This document shows positions 42,356 to 49,468 of a stretch of DNA of 64,000 bases, piece after piece. The translations under genes were made by a program, and so were the position numbers. Each line of letters starts with the position of its first letter. The stretch's first letter is position 1. Origin of the DNA: Mesorhizobium sp. CU3 (lineage in GTDB: Bacteria > Pseudomonadota > Alphaproteobacteria > Rhizobiales > Rhizobiaceae); the NCBI RefSeq assembly GCF_006442965.1, contig NZ_VFWX01000023.1:1-64000 (forward strand). The letters run 5' to 3'. The notes below the pieces were generated by a model, which made no database searches, was not told the origin of the DNA, and saw only the letters and a list, made by a program, of their open reading frames with translations.

Positions 42356-44467
42356 ATGACCGGGCCTCATCTTCATTTGTTGGGCGGTTTCGACTTTGCC
42401 GGAGCCGGCGGCGCCGCGCCGGCATTCAGCCGCAAGGCGCGCGCCATGATGGCCTACCTTGCGCTGCAGGCCGGCCATTCCCAGTCGCGCGAAAAGCTCG
42501 CCGGATTGTTGTGGGGCATCAACGGCGAGGCGCAGGCCCGCATGAGCCTCAGGCAGGCGGTGTCCTCGGTCAGGAAGGCGGTGCAGGCTTGCGGCGGCGG
42601 GCGGTTCGTGACCGAGGGCGCCGGCATCGTGCTCCATCTCGACGATTTCGATTTCGACGTCGCTCGGTTCGAGGCGCTGGCCGCCAGCGAGGAGCCTGAG
42701 GAGCTCGAACAGGCGCTCGTCGCTTACCGCGGCGACCTGCTCGACGGCTTTGCGCTCAAGGAAGAACCTTTCGAGGATTGGCTGCGGATCGAGCGCGAGC
42801 GGCTGCGGATGATGGCCATCGCGGCGCTGGACAGGCTTGTCGCGCATTACGCCAGGTCGGACGAACCGGCTGCCTGCATCAAGGCGGCCATGCGGCTGCT
42901 GGCAATGGAGCCGCTGCGAGAAGACGCCCACCGTGCCATGATGCGAAGCTATGCCACGCAAGGCCGCATCAGCCTGGCGTTGAAGCAGTACGAGTTCTGC
43001 CGTAACGCGCTGCAGCGCGAATTGCGGCTTATGCCTGAACCGGAAACGCGGGCGCTCTATGAGGAATTGCGGGCGCGCCGTGGCGTACCGACTGTCCGGT
43101 CCTCGACCTCCGGATCGTCGGAGGCTACGGCTGCCGCGGACGTGGCTTTTGATGGCGAGCCGGCGCCGACGACCCGCTATGTCAAATCGGCCGGCGTCAA
43201 CATCGCCTATCAGGTGACCGGCGACGGGCCCGTCGACCTGCTCTATGTGCCGGGCTGGGTTTCCAATCTCGATCTTGCCTGGGGCTCGCCGCGGCTGGCG
43301 CATGTGATGAAGCGGTTGGGCAGTTTTTCGCGCTTGATCCGCATCGACAAGCGCGGCACGGGGCTATCCGATCGCAATGTCGGCCTGTCGACGCTGGAAC
43401 AGCGCATGGAGGACGTGCGCGCCGTGCTGGACACGGCAGGTTCCGATCGCACCGTGCTGTTCGGCGGCTCCGAGGGCGGTCCGATGTGCATGCTGTTCGC
43501 CGCCACCTATCCCGAGCGTACGGCCGCGCTCGTGCTGACCGGCACCTATGCCAAGGGCGGCTGGTCGAAAGACTATCCGTGGGCGAGAACGCCCGAAGAG
43601 GTCAACGAGGACGTTGCCGCTGTCGAAAGGCAATGGGGGCAGCCGGCCGAGATGACCAACGCGGCGCCCAGCCTGATCGACAACATGGTCGAACGGGAGT
43701 GGTTCGGGGCATATCTGAGGAATTCGGCCTCGCCCGCCGATGCCATCGCGCTCTGGCGCTGGGGCACCGAAATCGACGTTCGCGACATCCTGCCGGCCAT
43801 CCATGTCCCGACGCTGGTCATCCAGCGCAGTGGCGATCGCTGGGTGCGACCCGAGGAAGGACGCTATCTGGCGGCGCATATCGAGGGCGCCAGATATGTC
43901 GAGCTTGCCGGCAGGGATCACGTGATCTGGGGCGAGGACTGCGACCGTCTGGTCGACGAGATCAGGTCCTTCGTCACCGGCGCGCTGCCGACGGCGCCCG
44001 GTGAGCGCGTGCTGGTTTCGGTCCTGTCACTCGCCGTCGACGGCGTGATGTCCGTTGTAGATGGGTTCGAGCAGGTGGACGTTGCCATCGACGAGGAATT
44101 GCTGCTTGCCGGCGGCAGGGCGATCAGACGTACAGGCGGTAAGCTGGCCGCCGTCTTTCAGCGACCGACACGCTCCGTACAGTGCGCTATCGCGATCGGC
44201 ACGCGCCTGAGACGGCTGGGCCTTGCATCTCGCGCAGCCATTCACATCGGCGAATGCGAGCCGCGCGGCGACGATCTCTCCGGCATCGCCATCGAGGTCG
44301 CCGCGCGGCTGCTTGACCATGCTCGGTCGGGCGAAATCATCGTTTCGCAAACCGTGCGGGATCTTGTCGTCGGCTCCGGCCTGGCATTCGAGGAACGCGG
44401 CGCGATGAAGGCAAGCGGACTGCCCGGCGTGCTCCAATTCCTTGCCGTGGCGGACGAGTCGCGCTGA
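42356..44467 (+). CDS. BTAD regulator fused to alpha/beta hydrolase and pseudo-cyclase
   Basis: The product (703 aa) has three parts. Residues 1-245 are a winged helix plus BTAD domain of the SARP type (LHLLGGFDFAGAG, KLAGLLWG, HRAMMRSYATQGRISLALKQYE). Residues about 275-545 are an alpha/beta hydrolase with the nucleophile Ser372 in FGGSEGGPM and a His in AGRDHVIWG. The C-terminus (550-703) resembles class III nucleotide cyclases (RAAIHIGECEPRGDDLSGIAIEVAARLLDHA) but lacks both metal Asp, with VLSLAVDG where FSDIVGS-like is expected and GGK where GDG is expected. It may be a ligand-sensing transcription factor. ATG 42356 is the likely start. Confidence 0.8.
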   Translation: MTGPHLHLLGGFDFAGAGGAAPAFSRKARAMMAYLALQAGHSQSREKLAGLLWGINGEAQARMSLRQAVSSVRKAVQACGGGRFVTEGAGIVLHLDDFDFDVARFEALAASEEPEELEQALVAYRGDLLDGFALKEEPFEDWLRIERERLRMMAIAALDRLVAHYARSDEPAACIKAAMRLLAMEPLREDAHRAMMRSYATQGRISLALKQYEFCRNALQRELRLMPEPETRALYEELRARRGVPTVRSSTSGSSEATAAADVAFDGEPAPTTRYVKSAGVNIAYQVTGDGPVDLLYVPGWVSNLDLAWGSPRLAHVMKRLGSFSRLIRIDKRGTGLSDRNVGLSTLEQRMEDVRAVLDTAGSDRTVLFGGSEGGPMCMLFAATYPERTAALVLTGTYAKGGWSKDYPWARTPEEVNEDVAAVERQWGQPAEMTNAAPSLIDNMVEREWFGAYLRNSASPADAIALWRWGTEIDVRDILPAIHVPTLVIQRSGDRWVRPEEGRYLAAHIEGARYVELAGRDHVIWGEDCDRLVDEIRSFVTGALPTAPGERVLVSVLSLAVDGVMSVVDGFEQVDVAIDEELLLAGGRAIRRTGGKLAAVFQRPTRSVQCAIAIGTRLRRLGLASRAAIHIGECEPRGDDLSGIAIEVAARLLDHARSGEIIVSQTVRDLVVGSGLAFEERGAMKASGLPGVLQFLAVADESR

Positions 44468-44473
44468 CCGGTC

Positions 44474-45304
44474 TCAGAACAAGAACGCCGCCGTGGCCGG
44501 GTCCGGACCCGTGCGGCCGCTCGATGAGTCCATCCCCCGGATCGTCGCCATATCGTCGGCGTCCAGCTCGAAGCCGAACACGTCGAAATTGCCGGCGATG
44601 CGGTCCTGGTTGACCGATTTCGGGATAACGACCAGCCCTTCCTGCAAATGCCAGCGGATGATCACCTGCGCCACCGACTTGCCATGCTTCTTGGCGATTT
44701 TCTCCAGCGTCGGGTCGGCGAGCAGCCGGCCGCTGCCCAGCGGGCTCCAGCTTTCGATGTGGATGTTGTGCTTCTTGTGGAAGTCTCTGCTGTCGCGCTG
44801 CTGGAAGCGCGGGTGCAATTCAATCTGGTTGACCACCGGCGCCACGCCGGTCTCGCCAATGATGCGCTCCAGATGGTCTTGGTTGAAGTTCGACACCCCG
44901 ACCGACTTGATGCGGCCGCCCTTCTGCAGTTCGACCAGCGTCTTCCAGGCTTCGACATATTTGTCCTGGCTGGGTACCGGCCAGTGGATGAGGAAGAGAT
45001 CGATCTGCTCGATGCCGAGCTTCTTCATCGTGTCGTCGAAGGCGCGAAGCGCGGCATCGCGCTGATGCGCGCCGTTGCGCAGCTTGGAGGTAATGAACAG
45101 CTCGCTCCGCGGCACGCCGGCGGAGCGGATCGCCTCGCCCACGCCTTCCTCGTTGCGGTAACCTTCGGCGGTGTCGATGAGACGGTAGCCGGCCTCGATG
45201 CCCCAGCGCACGACTTTCGCGGTGATGCCCGGATCGACCTGCCACACGCCGAGTCCGATCTGCGGGATGGTGGCGCCGTCGTTCAGTTTGAGTTGGTCGG
45301 GCAT
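44474..45304 (-). CDS. aldo/keto reductase (2,5-diketogluconate reductase-like)
   Basis: The product (276 aa) has the AKR5-type pattern: IPQIGLGVWQV, catalytic Asp and Tyr in LIDTAEGYRNEEGVG, Lys in FITSKLRN, His in LIHWPVPSQ, and VIPKSVNQDRIAGNFDVF for NADPH. It reduces aldehydes or ketones such as diketogluconate or methylglyoxal. The ATG at 45304 follows AAGGAATTC. It is divergent from the F420-like reductase gene. Confidence 0.9.
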   Translation of the reverse strand: MPDQLKLNDGATIPQIGLGVWQVDPGITAKVVRWGIEAGYRLIDTAEGYRNEEGVGEAIRSAGVPRSELFITSKLRNGAHQRDAALRAFDDTMKKLGIEQIDLFLIHWPVPSQDKYVEAWKTLVELQKGGRIKSVGVSNFNQDHLERIIGETGVAPVVNQIELHPRFQQRDSRDFHKKHNIHIESWSPLGSGRLLADPTLEKIAKKHGKSVAQVIIRWHLQEGLVVIPKSVNQDRIAGNFDVFGFELDADDMATIRGMDSSSGRTGPDPATAAFLF

Positions 45305-45424
45305 GGAGAATTCCTTATGCGGGAGGTGGTGGAGCCGTCTATGTAGGCTGCATGGCGGATAATGCGAGAGGATGACGGGGGAAAGGGCGGCCCGTGCAGG
45401 CCGATAGAGAAGGAGGATCGCACC

Positions 45425-46063
45425 ATGCGGATCGGCATTCTGGGTTCGGGACTGATGGGCGGCAAGCTGGGCACCATTTTTGCCCGGGCAGGCCATCAGG
45501 TGACCTTCAGCTATTCGCGCCATCGCGAGACGCTGGAGCAACTGGCGCGGGACGCCGGGACGAATGCCAAGGCCGGCACGCCGGGCGAGGCCGCCAGCGA
45601 TGCGGACGCCGTGCTGCTCGGCGTGCACTGGTCGCGTCTCGACGACATTTTCGCGCAGGCCGGCGACCTGGCCGGCAAGGTGGTGATCAACTGCTCGCTG
45701 CCGATGAATGCCCAAAATACCGAGCTTGTCATCGGCCGCACGACTTCGGCCGCCGAGGAATTGGCCAAGCGCCTGCCGCGGGCGCATATCGTCTCGGCTT
45801 TCGGCACGGTGCCGAGCGAAGTGTTTTTCGACGTCTTCGAAAGCAAGGACAGGAGCCAGCGGCCTAGCCTCGTCTATTGCGGCGACGATGCGCGCGCCAA
45901 GAGCATCACGGCGGAGCTGATCCGGGATGTCGGCTTCGATCCGGTCGACGCCGGCCCCTTGCGCATCGCGCGCTATGCCGAGCCGTTCACCATGCTGATC
46001 GCCCAGCTCGCTTACAACGGCGAGGACGGGCCGGAACTCGCCTATCGCTTCCAACGTTTTTGA
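45425..46063 (+). CDS. NADP oxidoreductase, F420-dependent-like (Rossmann)
   Basis: The product (212 aa) begins MRIGILGSGLMGGKLGTIFARAGHQV, an N-terminal NADP-binding Rossmann motif, and has VVINCSLPMN and AFGTVPSE, the features of the family annotated as coenzyme F420-dependent NADP oxidoreductase. In proteobacteria these enzymes usually reduce other acceptors or act as ferric reductase-like proteins. GAAGGAGG lies upstream of the ATG at 45425. It precedes the RibD-like reductase gene by 30 bases, so the two form an operon. Confidence 0.85.
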   Translation: MRIGILGSGLMGGKLGTIFARAGHQVTFSYSRHRETLEQLARDAGTNAKAGTPGEAASDADAVLLGVHWSRLDDIFAQAGDLAGKVVINCSLPMNAQNTELVIGRTTSAAEELAKRLPRAHIVSAFGTVPSEVFFDVFESKDRSQRPSLVYCGDDARAKSITAELIRDVGFDPVDAGPLRIARYAEPFTMLIAQLAYNGEDGPELAYRFQRF

Positions 46064-46093
46064 CCTCTTTCAGAACGGCTACACGGAGTCCGC

Positions 46094-46807
46094 ATGCGTC
46101 CCAAAATCATCTGCCACATGGTGAGCTCGATCGACGGGCGCCTGCTGCCCGATCGATGGACGCCGCCCGCGGCCGGCATAGCGCGCGGCTGGCAGCATCG
46201 GCACTATGAGGCGGTGGCGGCGCGGCTCGACGCCGATGGCTGGATGGTCGGCCGCAAATCCATGCAGGAATTCGCCAAGGGAATCGCGCGAACCGCGACA
46301 GGCACCTCAGACACTCTGCGTGCGACACATGTCGCCGACCGCCGGGGCCGCGCCGTCGCCGTTGCAATCGACCCGCATGGCCGGCTGCACTACAGCCAGG
46401 ACAATGCCGGCGGCGACCACATCATCGCGATTGTCGGCCAACAGGTCTCCGATGCCTATCTGGCCGAGCTACGCGCCGATGGCGTTTCGTACCTCTTCGC
46501 GGGTGAAGACGGCACCGACCTGCGCGAGGCGATGGATGTGTTGGGCGACGCCTTCGGCATCGAGACCATCCTGCTCGAAGGCGGCGGTATCACCAACGGC
46601 ACCTTCTTGAAGGCCGGGCTGATCGACGAGATCAGCCTGCTCGTCTATCCCGGCATCGACGGGCTGGCGGGCGTGCCGAGCATTTTCGAATTCCTGGGCG
46701 CCGTCGACGACCACCCGGCTGCCGGCAAGGCGCTCCGGCATTTCGGCACGGAGACGCTGGAAGGCGGCGTGGTGTGGCTGCGGTACAAGCTGGAAGCGGC
46801 GGCGTAG
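46094..46807 (+). CDS. RibD/dihydrofolate-reductase-fold reductase
   Basis: The product (237 aa) has the C-terminal RibD fold: MVSSIDGRLLPDRWTPP, DGWMVGRKSMQEFA, ILLEGGGITNGTFLKAGLIDEISLLVYP, a stretch highly typical of the family. It probably reduces a pyrimidine-like or other N-heterocyclic substrate with NADPH; true RibD has an additional deaminase domain that is absent. It is close downstream of the F420-like reductase, so both may serve one pathway. Confidence 0.85.
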   Translation: MRPKIICHMVSSIDGRLLPDRWTPPAAGIARGWQHRHYEAVAARLDADGWMVGRKSMQEFAKGIARTATGTSDTLRATHVADRRGRAVAVAIDPHGRLHYSQDNAGGDHIIAIVGQQVSDAYLAELRADGVSYLFAGEDGTDLREAMDVLGDAFGIETILLEGGGITNGTFLKAGLIDEISLLVYPGIDGLAGVPSIFEFLGAVDDHPAAGKALRHFGTETLEGGVVWLRYKLEAAA

Positions 46808-46813
46808 GCGAGG

Positions 46814-47431
46814 CTAGCCGGCCTTCTTTGCCCCGAACCGCAGCCCATCCATCAACAGCTTTACCAGCCGCCCGGACCGCGCGCGCCAGTCCGGCGTGTT
46901 CGGCGCCGAGTAGATGCCGCCCAGCGCATGCATGACATCGGACGCGTCGACATCGGCGCGGATTTTTCCTGTGGCGGCGGCGGCTTCGATTAAACCTCGC
47001 ATTGCGCCAGAGACGCGGCCGGAGGTGTCGGAGAACAGCGTCGAGTTGGTGGTAAGCAGCAGACGAAGGCTGGTGGCAAGGCCGCGCTTGGTGGCAATGT
47101 AGTCGACGAAGCGCTGCATCCAGAGCTCCAGCGCGACATCCGCGGGATGGTCTCGCGCGAGTTCCTCGGCGGCGTGGCAGAGCCCTTCCACCTCGCGACG
47201 GTAGACGATTTCGACCAGATGCTCGCGTGTCGGAAAATGCCGGTAGAGCGTGCCGATGCCGACCCCTGCCCGCTTGGCGATCTCTTCCAGCGAGGCGTCG
47301 ACGCCGTCAGTTGCGAAGGCCTGCGCCGCCACCTCGACCAGCCTGTCGCGGTTGCGCTGAGCGTCGGCGCGCAACGGCTTTTGCGCTGGCGCATCTCGCG
47401 TCGCTTCAACGGTCATTTCAGGCTCGGGCAC
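46814..47431 (-). CDS. TetR-family regulator
   Basis: The product (205 aa) has an N-terminal TetR helix-turn-helix (LVEVAAQAFATDGVDASLEEIAKRAGVGIGTLYRHF) and a ligand domain that looks like the AcrR-type group. GTG 47431, 6 bases after GGAG, is the preferred start, with ATG 47416 as alternative. The operator-like palindrome at 47493 is upstream. It is convergent to the RibD-like gene and may repress itself and a nearby operon. Confidence 0.85.
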   Translation of the reverse strand: MPEPEMTVEATRDAPAQKPLRADAQRNRDRLVEVAAQAFATDGVDASLEEIAKRAGVGIGTLYRHFPTREHLVEIVYRREVEGLCHAAEELARDHPADVALELWMQRFVDYIATKRGLATSLRLLLTTNSTLFSDTSGRVSGAMRGLIEAAAATGKIRADVDASDVMHALGGIYSAPNTPDWRARSGRLVKLLMDGLRFGAKKAG

Positions 47432-47492
47432 TTTTTTCTCCACCAACGCAATATGGGGGGTTGAACCATGGCTGGCCAGACCCCAGTTAAAT

Positions 47493-47513
47493 AAACGGAG
47501 GCACCTCCGCTTT
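47493..47513. promoter_or_regulatory. TetR operator
   Basis: CGGAGG-CA-CCTCCG (47496-47509) is a perfect inverted repeat in AAACGGAGG...CCTCCGCTTT. It is 62 bases upstream of the GTG start of the TetR gene, the usual place for autoregulation. An extra GTGGAG follows. Confidence 0.65.
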
Positions 47514-47642
47514 AGTGGAGTGCTTTTATCATATAACCAGGGGAAGCGGTATGTCACGTGTTGAAGGACGAGAAGCTTGCCTTGGGCGCTGGAGCGCGGG
47601 GCCTTTTGCGGCGTCTGTGGTTGGCGAACCCGCTTTTGACTT

Positions 47643-47799
47643 CGTCATCCTAGGGCGAAGCAAGGAGCGAAGCGACGCGGCGCAGACCCTAGGATCCATG
47701 CCATACCCTGCGAGCGCGGCTACGGTGCGGAATTCTGGCCCGCTGCGATCCTCGGCAAACGTCACGGCATGGATCCTCGGGTCAAGCCCGAGGATGACG
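47643..47799. repeat. 157-base inverted repeat (CGTCATCC...GGATGACG)
   Basis: The outer arms CGTCATCCTAGGG and CCCGAGGATGACG differ at one base. Inner arms GACCCTAGGATCCATGCC and GGCATGGATCCTCGGGTC match over 18 bases with one mismatch. Elements of this kind, with the CCTCGGGCTTGACCCGAGG core, are common between genes in Rhizobiales. Spurious ORFs that read VILGLDPRIHA come from such copies. Confidence 0.7.
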
Positions 47800-47844
47800 A
47801 CCGCGAAGGTTGGCAGGACAGCGCCCCCCTCTGCCCTGCCGGGC

Positions 47845-47867
47845 ATCTCCCCTACAAGCTGGGAGAT
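47845..47867. repeat. RIME-like palindrome
   Basis: ATCTCCC (47845-47851) pairs with GGGAGAT (47861-47867) around CTACAAGCT. The flanks GCCGGGC and CAGCTTCGCCG resemble the other copies in the window. Confidence 0.5.
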
Positions 47868-47975
47868 TAGCAGCTTCGCCGCCCGCGCTCTCCTCCAGCC
47901 GCTACCCTTGCCCCTCACCTACCAAGCCCCATTTCCATCCGCTTAAGCGTCCAGCAATCGGAGCCCGACGCCGCC

Positions 47976-48488
47976 ATGACCGACATAATGCACGACCAAG
48001 TCACCATCAGTCCCACCACCCTTTCCATCCATCTCACCATCAACGGCCGCGACCACGCGCTCGACATCGAGCCGCGTGTGACGCTGCTCGATGCGCTGCG
48101 CGAGCGGCTGGCGCTCACCGGCACCAAGAAAGGCTGCGACCATGGCCAGTGCGGCGCCTGCACCGTGCACGTCGACGGCGAGCGCGTGCTCGCCTGCTTG
48201 ACGCTGGCGGCGCAAGTCGAAGACCGCGAAATCACCACCATCGAGGGGCTGGCCGACGAGGACGGCACGCTGCACGCCGTGCAGGCCGCTTTCCTCGAGC
48301 AGGATGCCTTCCAGTGCGGCTATTGCACGCCCGGGCAGATCATGTCGGCGGTGGCCTGTATCCGCGAGGGCCATGCCGGCTCCGACGAGGAGATCCGCGA
48401 ATATATGGCCGGGAATCTCTGCCGCTGCGGCGCCTATCCGCACATCGTCGCCGCCGTCCGCCAGGCCGCAAAGGAGCTGCGTCCATGA
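47976..48488 (+). CDS. paoA: aldehyde/xanthine oxidoreductase 2Fe-2S subunit (PaoA-like)
   Basis: The product (170 aa) is a xanthine-oxidase-family [2Fe-2S] subunit with two clusters: CDHGQCGACTVHVDGERVLAC in the plant-ferredoxin part and CGYCTPGQ with CRCGAY in the helical part. It carries electrons from the molybdenum centre. No Tat signal is visible, unlike E. coli PaoA, so the complex is probably cytoplasmic. The stop overlaps the next start (ATGA), as in the paoABC order. Confidence 0.9.
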   Translation: MTDIMHDQVTISPTTLSIHLTINGRDHALDIEPRVTLLDALRERLALTGTKKGCDHGQCGACTVHVDGERVLACLTLAAQVEDREITTIEGLADEDGTLHAVQAAFLEQDAFQCGYCTPGQIMSAVACIREGHAGSDEEIREYMAGNLCRCGAYPHIVAAVRQAAKELRP

Positions 48489-49468
48489 GAGATTTTTCCT
48501 ACCTTCGCGCCGACACGATCGAGGCCGCGCGCAATGCATCGGCCCTGCCCGGCGCCATGCTGCTTGCCGGCGGCACGACGCTGGTCGATCTCGCCAAATG
48601 CGGCGTCGCTGAACCCTCCACCGTCATCGACATCAGCCATATCGACGGGCTCAACACCATCGACATCACGCCTGAGCGCGCGGTGATCGGCGCCTTGGCC
48701 AAGATGAGCCATGTCGCCGACAACGTAGAGGTGAAGAGCCGCTTCCCGGCTGTCTCGGAAGCGCTCTGGCAGGCCGCCTCGGCGCAGTTGCGCAACATGG
48801 CGACCATCGGCGGCAATCTGATGCAACGCACGCGCTGCCCCTACTTTCGCGATCCGCAGAACTTCCCTGCCTGCAACAAGCGTGCGCCGGGCAGCGGTTG
48901 CTCGGCGATCGGTGGTGTGACGCGCGGCCATGCGGTGCTTGGCGTGAGCGAGGCCTGCATCGCCACCTATCCGGGCGACCTGGCCATAGCGCTCGTCGCC
49001 TTCGACGCCGAGGTGCATCTCGGCGAGCGCAAGCTCAAGGTCGAGGATTTCTTCCTGGCGCCCGGCGCCACCGCCGAGCGCGAGCACGACATCCGCCCCG
49101 GCGAAGTGATCACGGCAATTGAGATCCCGGGCTCGGCCGCGGCGCGGCGCTCGACCTACATCAAGGTGCGCGACCGCCAGTCCTATGAATTCGCGGCGGC
49201 AAGTGCCGCCGTCGGGCTGGAGCTGGAAGCCGACGGCCGCACCATCCGCGACATCCGCGTCGCGCTCGGCGGCGTCGCAACCAGACCGTGGCGGGCGCGC
49301 GCTGTCGAGGACACGCTCAGAGGCAAGGCGCTCGACGAACACATCGTGCGCGAGGCCTGCGAACTTGCCATGCAAGGCGCCGTCGACCACGGCGCCAATC
49401 ACTACAAAATCGCGCTGGCGCCGCGCGTGGCCGCGCGCGCCATCCTCAAATTGGGAGAGACGGCATGA
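48485..49468 (+). CDS. paoB: FAD-binding subunit of molybdenum aldehyde oxidoreductase (PaoB-like)
   Basis: The product (327 aa) has the FAD_binding_5/CO_deh_flavin fold: LLAGGTTLVDLAKCG, ATIGGNLMQRTRC. The extra Cys-rich loop RTRCPYFRD, FPACNKR and GSGCSA is that of PaoB-type proteins, which carry a [4Fe-4S] cluster not found in xanthine dehydrogenase. The start at 48485 overlaps the PaoA stop; the open frame extends further upstream but is not used. It lies between the 2Fe-2S and molybdenum subunits. Confidence 0.9.
   Translation: MRDFSYLRADTIEAARNASALPGAMLLAGGTTLVDLAKCGVAEPSTVIDISHIDGLNTIDITPERAVIGALAKMSHVADNVEVKSRFPAVSEALWQAASAQLRNMATIGGNLMQRTRCPYFRDPQNFPACNKRAPGSGCSAIGGVTRGHAVLGVSEACIATYPGDLAIALVAFDAEVHLGERKLKVEDFFLAPGATAEREHDIRPGEVITAIEIPGSAAARRSTYIKVRDRQSYEFAAASAAVGLELEADGRTIRDIRVALGGVATRPWRARAVEDTLRGKALDEHIVREACELAMQGAVDHGANHYKIALAPRVAARAILKLGETA

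Larger units (their letters stand above)
47432..47975. other. intergenic region with TetR operator and repeats
   Basis: This 544-base gap holds the TetR operator palindrome at 47493-47513, a 157-base inverted repeat (47643-47799) and a RIME-like palindrome (47845-47867). The frames that are open here are translations of the repeat (for instance a reading with VILGLDPRIHAVT on the minus strand), so I annotate no gene. Confidence 0.7.

Noticed and set aside
47529..47918. 129-codon minus-strand frame with VILGLDPRIHAVT
   Set aside because: This is the translation of a dispersed inverted repeat. Such frames are commonly mis-annotated in Rhizobiales.
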